A stretch of DNA of 64,000 bases, taken from positions 46,218,507 to 46,282,506 of the forward strand of contig JAPXFY010000031.1 of assembly GCA_030674185.1 (NCBI GenBank). The letters run 5' to 3'. Position numbers and translations under genes: made by a program. Under the pieces are notes generated by a model that saw nothing but the letters and a program-made list of their open reading frames with translations, searched no databases and was not told where the DNA came from. Source of the stretch: Monoplex corrugatus (lineage: Eukaryota > Mollusca > Gastropoda > Littorinimorpha > Ranellidae). This document shows, in pieces, positions 55,351-64,000 of the stretch (within the stretch, counting starts at the first letter, position 1; the number at the start of each line of letters is the position of its first letter).

Positions 55351-55555
55351 AGAGAGCGCAAGAAGAACCGACAACATAAGCAGGTTACCAAACTTTCCCA
55401 GAAGACGTTCCTTCATGACGTCCAGCCCTCAAAGCCAGAGTCCCGTTACTTGCAGACACTTTTCTACTTCACTGTTGGAAGACATCCAAAACAAGTGCGA
55501 CTGCCCAGCATTCAATCAAAAATATGGAACAGAAAAATCACGAACATAGAAATCA
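55351..55555. other. Spacer, no gene seen
   Basis: Unique sequence with a short plus frame (55450-55640) of ordinary composition and no recognised motif. Confidence 0.35.
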
Positions 55556-56075
55556 TGAAATCGCGTTATTTTATACATCAAGACAAGTCAGGCAGGAATT
55601 TAGTTTTGGTCAACCCCTTCTATGTCAAACGTGAAGTATGTCTCACAATCATTTATTCCTCTTCTCCAACTGGACGAAGCAGCAGGGAAGTTTCAGTCTT
55701 CGCGATTTCATTTATTCCTCTTCTCCAACTGGACGAAGCAGCAGGGAAGTTTCGTCTTCGCGATTTCATTTATTCCTCTTCTCCAACTGGACGAAGCAGC
55801 AGGGAAGTTTCAGTCTTCGCGATTTCATTTATTCCTCTTCTCCAACTGGACGAAGCAGCAGGGAAGTTTCAGTCTTCGCGATTTCATTTAGTCCTCTTCC
55901 CCATTGGACGAAGCAGCAGGGAAGTTTCAGTCTTTTTCTCATAATTTTGTATTTGGTGTTTGTGATCTTACATTCACCTTGATAAAGAGAGTTGGCCGAA
56001 AATTTCTGCCTGTCTTGTCTTGTTGTATTAAATACGCGTTCTGATTTCTGTTTTCGTGTTTTTCTGGTTCCTGTT
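55556..56075. mobile_element. Element F pair in inverted orientation with an internal 59-bp array
   Basis: The left arm (55560-55640, minus) and right arm (55935-56070, plus) match as complements through AAGACAAG(T/A)CAGGCAG and GCGTTATTTTATACAT / GTATTAAATACGCGTT. Between them are about five copies of a 59-bp unit with CTCTTCTCCAACTGGACGAA and GCAGCAGGGAAGTTTCAGTC. The GTTTCAGTCTT words also occur in the F copy at 9690, so the array grew from F sequence. Confidence 0.7.
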
Positions 56076-56079
56076 GGAA

Positions 56080-56345
56080 GACAGCTGGCCCACAATTACC
56101 TGTCTTCCCGCCAGACGAGCGCGTGCCCTTAGTTGCCTTGACAACGGATATCATCAGTCCACCCAACCACCCACAAACAAGATGACGACACAGTGACGGG
56201 GCCTGTCGTCTGCTGATTGGTCTTGTGAACATGACTGTTGCCCCCCCCCCCCCCCCCCCCCTTCAATTTGCCTTGGTGAAAGTCTCATATCTCGGGTGGT
56301 TAGGTGGGTAGAGGAACCGACTGTATATTCTTTTTGTGGAGGGCG
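56080..56345 (+). repeat. Dispersed family G copy 2
   Basis: Aligns with 52480-52745 (GTTGCCTTGACAACGGATAT, ACACAGTGACGGGGCCTGTC, GTCTGCTGATTGGTCTTGTG). A long C run (56240-56261) follows, where copy 1 reads CTGCCCC. Confidence 0.75.
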
Positions 56346-56570
56346 GGTGGAACTAAGACGACGACATACCTTCTGCTCAGCTTTTGAGGAACTAAGAATT
56401 CAAACTATGAAAAAACGGTTTTTATTCTTCTTTTTGTGAACCCCAAAAGAATCAACCTACGTACTTCTTGCAGGATAAACGATGTTTAAAATTGTACAAC
56501 TCTGAACATTATACTGGAGACATTGCTCACGAATGATAGATAGAACTATGGGCGTGTAATTCAACAGGTA
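56346..56570. other. Spacer, no gene seen
   Basis: AT-rich unique sequence. Confidence 0.3.
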
Positions 56571-56574
56571 AACG

Positions 56575-56830
56575 TCAAACTTCCAGTTGAAAGAGCCTGG
56601 CTTCAATCCACCTGGAAACCTCCAACTGCTGGCTAAAAGGTGGACATTTTTCTCATCTCCCAGATCAACATGTGTGCAGACCTGCCAGTGCCCAATCCTC
56701 CTTCGTCTGTAGATACATGCAGAATATGGAACATACACGTTAAAGATCCTGTAAGTCACGTCAGTGACTGGCTCTTGGAAACATGACAACACGGAGCATG
56801 CACGCTCACCCAAGATCAGACCGTGTAACT
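56575..56830 (-). repeat. Dispersed family E copy
   Basis: On the minus strand it reads GCATGCTCCGTGTTGTCATG, GTGACTTACAGGATCTTTAA, CACTGGCAGGTCTGCACACA and GAAAAATGTCCACC. It then has a tRNA-like GGATTGAAGCC near 56590-56600. It matches 34690-34952. Confidence 0.65.
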
Positions 56831-56954
56831 GTACAGTGCGATGTGGTCAGCTCCACAAACAGTTCCAGTTCTTCGTGCTCCACAGGGAAGTTTGATTGTG
56901 TTTGATTGTTTTTTGATCAGTAGCCAGACCACATGTGTTTGGACAATAACACTC

Positions 56955-57420
56955 TACAAAACAAACACACTGACAAACACATTGATGACAACACACTGAC
57001 AAACACACTGATGACAACACACTGATGACAACACACTGACAAACACACTGATAACAACACACTGATAACAACACACTGACAAACACACTGATGACAACAC
57101 ACTGACAAACACACTGATGACAACACACTGACAAACACATTGATGACAACACACTGACAAACACACTGATGACAACACACTGACAAACACACTGACAAAC
57201 ACACTGATGACAACACACTGATGACAACACACTGACAAACACACTGATGACAACACATTGACAAACACACTGATGACAACACACTGATGACAACACACTG
57301 ATGACAACACACTGACAAACACACTGATGACAACACACTGACAAACACACTGATGACAACACACTGATGACAACACACTGACAAACACACTGATGACAAC
57401 ACACTGACAAACACACTGCC
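56955..57420. repeat. 26/17-bp minisatellite array
   Basis: Alternation of ACACTGATGACAAC and ACACTGACAAAC modules in varying order. A 220-codon minus frame is a CCHQCVCQ echo. Confidence 0.95.
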
Positions 57421-57739
57421 CTATAGTTGTGGACAACTATGCCACAAGACATCACACAGGGCCTGCACCCTGCGGGAAATGAGAGAGAAGATATTCCACA
57501 GCACATCACCAGGGGAAATCACGCCCACATGGCGTCAACGGATGTAGGGAGCGCTAGTGTTTACTTGGCACCGGAATTATGGGAAAATGGCCAACTTCCG
57601 CATTCCGAAGGGTGCATGTTGTGTAGGGGTTTTGTTGTGTTTTATTTTTGGCAGGGTATCGATACTTGTTTTCTGTGGCCCTCTGCATTGCAGTGTTGTT
57701 AGCAATGATGAAACCGTGATGCTGCTTCCGTTTCTTCTT
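57421..57739. other. Spacer, no gene seen
   Basis: Unique sequence with frames below 100 codons and no motif. Confidence 0.35.
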
Positions 57740-58166
57740 TTAACCCTTTCGTTCCCACACCCTATCCACCAGCTGCAAAACGTGACCCTTTCACTCCCTC
57801 ACCCTATCCACCAGCTGCAAAACGTGACCCTTTCACTCCCTCACCCTATCCAACAGCTGCAAAACGTGACCCTTTCACTCCCTCACCCTATCCAACAGCT
57901 GCAAAACGTGACCCTTTCACTCCCTCACCCTATCCACCAGCTGCAAAACGTGACCCTTTCACTCCCTCACCCTATCCAACAGCTGCAAAAACATGGCCCC
58001 TTTCACTCCCTCATCCTAACCACCGGTTTCATGAGGAAGCTGGTGGACTGGGTGAGCAGGTAGATGGTGGATAAGATGAAGGAGTGAAAGGGTTAAGTTT
58101 TTGCTTTGCAGTCATGGCTGACAATGGGGGATGCTGGCGGATGGGGCGAGGGAGCCAAAGGGTTAA
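57740..58166. mobile_element. TTAA fold-back element, copy 3, with an internal 42-bp array
   Basis: Starts TTAACCCTTTCGTTCCC. The right ends are GTGAAAGGGTTAA (58084-58096) and GCCAAAGGGTTAA (58154-58166), the same double-ended arrangement as copies 1 and 2. Between 57762 and 58010 a 42-bp unit (ACCCTTTCACTCCCTCACCC plus TATCCACCAGCTGCAAAACG) is repeated six times. It is made of the element's own terminal sequence. Confidence 0.75.
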
Positions 58167-58174
58167 AACTTCTT

Positions 58175-58247
58175 TTTGGGTATGTTTGTGTATGTCTGAT
58201 TTTGTGTATGTGTGTGTGTAGACGTCAGATGACTGTGTGTCTGAGCG

Positions 58248-58297
<50 letters not shown>

Positions 58298-58339
58298 CGT
58301 GCGTGCGTGTGTGTGTGTGTGTGTGTATGTGTATACATG

Positions 58340-58425
<86 letters not shown>

Positions 58426-58437
58426 ATGTATACGATG
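58175..58437. repeat. (GT)n microsatellite
   Basis: GT runs with TGCGTGCGTGCG (58291-58305) and ATACATGACTCTG breaks. Confidence 0.95.
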
Positions 58438-58481
58438 CCTTGCTGCACAGTGAAGATCACGAACCCTTTCTGAAGAAACGT

Positions 58482-59078
58482 ACACAACTTGTGACCTGGA
58501 CACAAACCTGACCACATACTACTTGCATACAGCCAGGAATACTACATACACAACTTGTGACCTGGACACAAACCTGACCACATACTACTTGCATACAGCC
58601 AGGAATACTACATACACAACTTGTGACCTGGACACAAACCTGATCACGTACTACTTGTATACAGCCAGGAATACTACATACACAACTTGTGACCTGGACA
58701 CAAACCTGATCACGTACTACTTGTATACAGCCAGGAATACTACGTACAGAACTTGTGACCTGGACACAAACTGATCACGTACTACTTGTATACAGCCAGG
58801 AATACTACGTACAGAACTTGTGACCTGGACACAAACCTGACCACATACTACTTGCATACAGCCAGGAATACTACGTACAGAACTTGTGACCTGGACACAA
58901 ACCTGGTCACATACTACTTGTATACAGCCAGGAATACTACGTACAGAACTTGTGACCTGGACACAAACCTGGTCACATACTACTTGTATACAGCCAGGAA
59001 TACTACATACATAACTTGTGAACTGGACACAAACCTGATCACATACTACTTGCATACAGCCAGGAATACTGTGTCTAC
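58482..59078. repeat. 66-bp minisatellite array
   Basis: Nine units of AACTTGTGACCTGGACACAA, ACCTGATCACGTACTACTTG and TATACAGCCAGGAATACTAC. Because 66 is divisible by three, 83-151 codon frames persist on both strands. They are echoes. Confidence 0.95.
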
Positions 59079-59322
59079 AAGTACAAGCAGTTACGTGCCG
59101 CCTTTCAAAGTTTGCTGCACAAGTTGATGGCGATAATATCTGTATGTTATGAACCTTTTCGTCCTTTGACATTTACAGCAAGTTGAAGCTGAATGAACGC
59201 ACAACCCACCGGACAATGACTCCCTCTACGGTATCCCCTCCCCTCCCTCCACCCCCTCTTTCTCTCGTGTGCAAATCCTTGTGCAACATTTTCAATGAAA
59301 AAGCACACAACCACCCACCCAC
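59079..59322. other. Spacer, no gene seen
   Basis: Unique sequence with a C-rich part near 59237-59260. Confidence 0.35.
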
Positions 59323-60078
59323 CCACCCACACACATACACACACTCACACACCACTACAACACACACATCACACACACACCACCACAACAACAAACACAC
59401 ACACACACCACAACAACACACACACATACACACACCAACACCACAACAACACACACACACATACACACGCACCACAACAACAACACACACACATACCACA
59501 CACAACACACACACATACACACGCACCACCACAACAACAACAACACACACCCCCCACACCACAACAACACACACATACACACCACAACAACACACACACA
59601 CATACACACACAATTTACAACAACAACAACAACAACAACACACACACAACAACAACACACATACACACACCACAAGAACAACAACACACACACACACCAC
59701 AACAACACACACACACATACACATACACACACACACCACCACACAACACCACACACACACACACACACACCACACACACACACACACACACACCACAGCA
59801 ACACACATACATACACACACACCACCACAACAACACACACACACACACCACCACCACACAACAACAACAACACACATACACACACACACACCACCACAAC
59901 AACAACAACAACAACACACACACACACAACAACACACACACATACACACCCACACACCACATACAACACACACATACACACACACACAACAACAACACAC
60001 ACATCACACCAAAACAAACAACACACATATACACCACCACCACCACAACAACAACAAAAACAACACACACACACACTC
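59323..60078. repeat. (CA)n/(CAA)n/(CCA)n mixed simple repeat
   Basis: CACACA, ACAACAACA and CACCACC blocks about 750 bases long, with loose 40-60 bp periodicity. The single non-simple phrase is ACAATTTACAACAAC (about 59609). Confidence 0.95.
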
Positions 60079-60508
60079 TCTCTCCCCCCCCCTTCAGTGA
60101 AAGAAAAACAACAATATCAATACGAACAATCAACCAGCCAATTAACTAAGAAACAAATAATTCAAATACCAACCCAAACATAAATAAACAAACATACATT
60201 AAGATACACAAAACGACACTAATACCAGGCAAAATGACAGCAAGAAGAGCATAAACATCAGCACGTTGTGAAATCATGTTCTCTCCGAACAGCAAAAACT
60301 AATCTGTTGGATAACAAAGAATATTTTCTATGGAATCGTCTGATTGCCTGCGCTGTACTTTCTGATTGCTTGGTCGGAAACAATGAACACTGCATTCTGT
60401 TCCCTATCAATTTGACGAAACGACCATCATTTCATTTTCTTTATAGGAATTGCAGGAGAACAAATGAACAAATAAATAAATGAATATATTAAAATAAAAT
60501 CAAAACAT
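60079..60508. other. AT-rich unique spacer, no gene seen
   Basis: A 71-codon plus frame (60268-60483) has ordinary composition but no recognised motif and no convincing splice sites. Confidence 0.4.
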
Positions 60509-60665
60509 AAAAGAGAGAGAGGGGAGAGGAGGAACAAAAGAAAGAGGCAGAGGAAGAAGAGGAAGAAGGAGGAGGAGGAAAAGAAGACGAAGAAATTGAT
60601 GAATAATTAGGTGGAGGGGACAAAGAAGAACAAGGAGGAGAAGGAAGAAGAAGAAGATGAAGAAG
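60509..60665. repeat. Purine-rich GAAGAA tract
   Basis: GAGAGA, GAGGAAGAA and AGAAGAAGAAGATG blocks, broken by GATGAATAATTAGG. Confidence 0.9.
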
Positions 60666-60854
60666 ATCTTTTTAGTGATTGTAACGATTTTGTTGGTACC
60701 TACTATTAATAATACAAATCTTAACACTGACCGATGACAACATTATTTCTTAGGGATTAAATCATCTCAAAGGAATTCGCACTTACACACACCACAAAGA
60801 AACGATTCACAGTTTCAACAGCATTATCAATGCCCAGATGGAAGTAAGCATACA

Positions 60855-62975
60855 AATAGAGGAGCTTAGGAAGACGGCAGTTAGCTAACAAAAACAGAAC
60901 TAAGGAAGACGGCAGTAAGTTAACAAAAACAGAACTCAGGAAGACGGCAGTAAGCTAACAAAAACAGAACTCAGGAAGACGGCAGTTAGCTAACAAAAAC
61001 AGAACTAATGAAGACGGCAGTTAGCTAACAAAAACAGAGCTAATGAAGACGACAGTTAGCTAACAAAAACAGAACTAAGGAAGACGGCAGTAAGCTAACA
61101 AAAACAGAACTAAGGAAGACGGCAGTTAGCTAACAAAAACAGAACTAATGAAGACGGCAGTAAGCTAACAAAAACAGAACTAAGGAAGACGGCAGTAAGC
61201 TAACAAAAACAGAACTAAGGAAGACGGCAGTAAGCTAACAAAAACAGAACTCAGGAAGACGGCAGTAAGCTAACAAAAACACAGCTCAGGAAGACGGCAG
61301 TAAGCTAACAAAAACAGAACTAAGAAAGACGGCAGTAAGCTAACAAAAACAGAACTAAGGAAGACGGCAGTAAGCTAACAAAAACACAGCTAAGGAAGAC
61401 GGCAGTAAGCTAACAAAAACAGAACTCAGGAAGACGGCAGTTAGCTAACAAAAACAGAACTAAGAAAGACGGCAGTAAGCTAACAAAAACAGAACTAAGG
61501 AAGACGGCAGTAAGCTAACAAAAACAGAACTAAGGAAGACGGCAGTAAGCTAACAAAAACAGAACTAAGGAAGACGGCAGTAAGCTAACAAAAACAGAAC
61601 TCAGGAAGACGGCAGTAAGCTAACAAAAACAGAACTAAGGAAGACGGCAGTAAGCTAACAAAAACAGAGCTAAGGAAGACGGCAGTTAGCTAACAAAAAC
61701 AGAACTAAGGAAGACGGCAGTAAGCTAACAAAAACAGAACTAAGGAAGACGGCAGTAAGCTAACAAAAACAGAACTCAGGAAGACGGCAGTAAGCTAACA
61801 AAAACAGAACTCAGGAAGACGGCAGTTAGCTAACAAAAACAGAACTCAGGAAGACGGCAGTAAGCTAACAAAAACAGAACTCAGGAAGACGGCAGTTAGC
61901 TAACAAAAACAGAGGTCAGGAAGACGGCAGTTAGCTAACAAAAACAGAACTCAGGAAGACGGCAGTAAGCTAACAAAAACAGAACTCAGGAAGACGGCAG
62001 TAAGCTAACAAAAACAGAACTCAGGAAGACGGCAGTTAGCTAACAAAAACAGAACTCAGGAAGACGGCAGTAAGCTAACAAAAACAGAGCTCAGGAAGAC
62101 GGCAGTAAGCTAACAAAAACAGAACTCAGGAAGACGGCAGTAAGCTAACAAAAACAGAGGTCAGGAAGACGGCAGTAAGCTAACAAAAACAGAACTCAAG
62201 AAGACGGCAGTAAGCTAACAAAAACAGAGGTCAGGAAGACGGCAGTAAGCTAACAAAAACAGAACTCAGGAAGACGGCAGTTAGCTAACAAAAACAGAAC
62301 TAAGGAAGACGGCAGTAAGCTAACAAAAACAGAACTAATGAAGACGGCAGTAAGCTAACAAAAACAGAGCTCAGGAAGATGGCAGTAAGCTAACAAAAAC
62401 AGAACTAATGAAGACGGCAGTAAGCTAACAAAAACAGAACTAAGGAAGACGGCAGTTAGCTAACAAAAACAGAACTAAGGAAGACGGCAGTTAGCTAACA
62501 AAAACAGAACTAAGGAAGACGGCAGTTAGCTAACAAAAACAGAACTAATGAAGACGGCAGTAAGCTAACAAAAACAGAACTAAGGAAGACGGCAGTAAGC
62601 TAACAAAAACAGAACTAAGGAAGACGGCAGTAAGCTAACAAAAACAGAGCTAAGGAAGACGGCAGTAAGCTAACAAAAACAGAACTCAGGAAGACGGCAG
62701 TTAGCTAACAAAAACAGAACTCAGGAAGACGGCAGTAAGCTAACAAAAACAGAGGTCAGGAAGACGGCAGTAAGCTAACAAAAACAGAGCTAAGGAAGAC
62801 GGCAGTAAGCTAACAAAAACAGAACTCAGGAAGACGGCAGTAAGCTAACAAAAACAGAACTAATCAAGACGGCAGTTAGCTAACAAAAACAGAGCTAATG
62901 AAGACGGCAGTAAGCTAACAAAAACAGAACTAATGAAGACGGCAGTTAGCTAACAAAAACAGAACTCAGGAAGAC
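60855..62975. repeat. 35-bp satellite array
   Basis: About 60 copies of AAGCTAACAAAAACAGAACT plus AAGGAAGACGGCAGT. Variation is confined to four positions: AAGC or TTAGC, AACT, AGCT or AGGT, AAGG, CAGG or AATG, and rare AAGAAAG. CAGG-type units dominate 61790-62290 and AAGG/AATG-type units the flanks, showing local spreading of variants. Confidence 0.97.
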
Positions 62976-63019
62976 CAACCAGACAACAGTGTCAGCTACA
63001 GATGAAAAATAGCGACATC

Positions 63020-63145
63020 AGATCTTTACGTAATCCACAGACAGAAAGGGACAACCAGTTTGTGTCCAGGGAGCAGCAGGTGGTGCTCCATGGCAACCAG
63101 CAGGTACTGGATGGAACGGCCACACTCTGCCACATGTGGCCACAC
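63020..63145 (-). other. Possible internal coding exon, unidentified
   Basis: On the minus strand an open frame across this unique 180-bp island gives a Leu-rich stretch (GRSIQYLLVAMEHHLLLPGH, then KLVVPFCLW) of natural protein composition. It ends at GATTAC|GTAAAG, a fair donor (63027-63032). An upstream acceptor candidate is GTGGCAG at about 63130-63136, after a TTCTTCTTCTTTTG run. The plus strand also has an open frame here. No family recognised and no partner exon is in the window. Confidence 0.25.
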
Positions 63146-63171
63146 CAGGTAGACAGCGAGCAAAAGAAGAA

Positions 63172-64000
63172 GAATACAATCACCATCATCACCATCATAA
63201 CAAAAACGATCATCATCATCATCATCATAACAAAAACGATCATCATCATCATCATCATCATAACAAAACGATCATCATCATCACCATCACATCATCATCA
63301 TCATCATATCACTAACAAAACGATCATCATCATCATCATCATCATAACAAAAACGATCATCATCATCATCATCATCATCATAACAAAACGATCATCATCA
63401 TCACCACCATCATCATCATCATCATAACAAAAACGATCATCATCATCACCATTATCATCACCATTATCATCATCATAACAAAAACGATCATCATCATCAT
63501 CATCATCATCATCATAACAAAAACGATCATCATCATCATCATCATAACAAAAACGATCATCATCACCACCATCATAACAAAAACGATCATCATCATCATC
63601 ATCATCATCATAACAAAAACGATCATCATCATCATCATCATCATAACAAAAACGACATCATCATCATCATCATCATCATCATAACAAAAACGATCATCAT
63701 CATCACCACCATCATCATCATCATCATAACAAAAACGATCATCATCATCACCATTATCATCACCATTATCATAAAAAAATATCATCATCAGAATCGTCAT
63801 CACAACAAAAACGATCATCATCATCATAACAAAAACGATCATCATCATCATAACAAAAATCATCATCATCATCATCATTATTATCATCATCATCATCACC
63901 ATTATCATCACCATCATCATAAAAAAATATCATCATCAGAATCGTCATCACAACAAAAAACGATCATCATCATCATCATAACAAAAATCATCATCACCAT
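63172..64000. repeat. (ATC)n array with ATAACAAAAACG spacers, running off the window
   Basis: ATCATCATC runs of 4-8 triplets are separated by ATAACAAAAACG (or ATAACAAAACG). A longer phrase, CACCATTATCATCACC with ATAAAAAAATATCATCATCA and GAATCGTCATCACAAC, occurs twice (about 63750-63810 and 63897-63955). Poly-Met and poly-Asp frames are artefacts. Confidence 0.95.

Noticed and set aside
53486..55549. Five or more frames of 380-590 codons (Arg/Glu or Ser/Leu rich)
   Set aside because: All arise from the same polypurine minisatellite and overlap each other fully on both strands.
37404..58166. Telomeric or subtelomeric repeat from the CCCTTT and CCCTATCC words
   Set aside because: The words are part of a TTAA-bounded fold-back element and are not tandem TTAGGG-type hexamers.

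Overview
The window looks like nuclear DNA of a multicellular animal, most likely a mollusc (perhaps a gastropod). There are no operons or bacterial-type genes. It holds split coding sequence with good splice sites, tRNA-derived SINEs, five 5'-truncated LINE tails ending in (GAT)n, a piggyBac relic cut at TTAA, very long CA/GA/GT microsatellites and more than twenty minisatellite arrays. The mollusc assignment is inferred from the style of the repeats and is not proven by a marker gene.

Layout. 0-10 kb: CA/TC-rich arrays, a small TIR element (4322-4770), an 80-bp satellite (4979-7080), a fold-back element (about 7490-7660), a 28-bp array, and a SINE with target-site duplications inserted in an older dispersed repeat. 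10-24 kb: a probable two-exon gene on the minus strand. Its signal-peptide exon is at 23576-23657 and its cysteine-rich, GPI-anchor-like terminal exon at 12606-13012. The roughly 10.6-kb intron is filled with a LINE tail copy's neighbours, two decayed LINE endonuclease regions, SINEs, an internally deleted piggyBac element and four large arrays. A repeat carrying nine perfect CRE octamers (TGACGTCA) lies directly 5' of the signal-peptide exon. 24-47 kb: nearly continuous minisatellites (30, 57, 73, 44, 47, 28, 43 and 23 bp units) separated by dispersed repeats. 47-57 kb: LINE tails in both orientations, a candidate terminal exon (50300-50454, minus), another SINE, and 1.5 kb of pure polypurine minisatellite. 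57-64 kb: further arrays (42, 66 and 35 bp) ending in an (ATC)n-rich array, with one possible exon at 63020-63140.

Main reading. Most long open frames here are translated microsatellite or minisatellite and are not genes. The strongest biological content is the cysteine-rich secreted/GPI protein gene. The strongest structural pattern is that at least six minisatellite arrays are amplified internal pieces of the transposable elements that flank or contain them (SINE-B, SINE-C, a LINE relic, a TTAA fold-back element, and elements F and R1). The window therefore shows arrays being born from mobile elements. Several arrays contain clusters of small deletions that look like unpolished long-read consensus, so exact copy numbers should be treated with caution.
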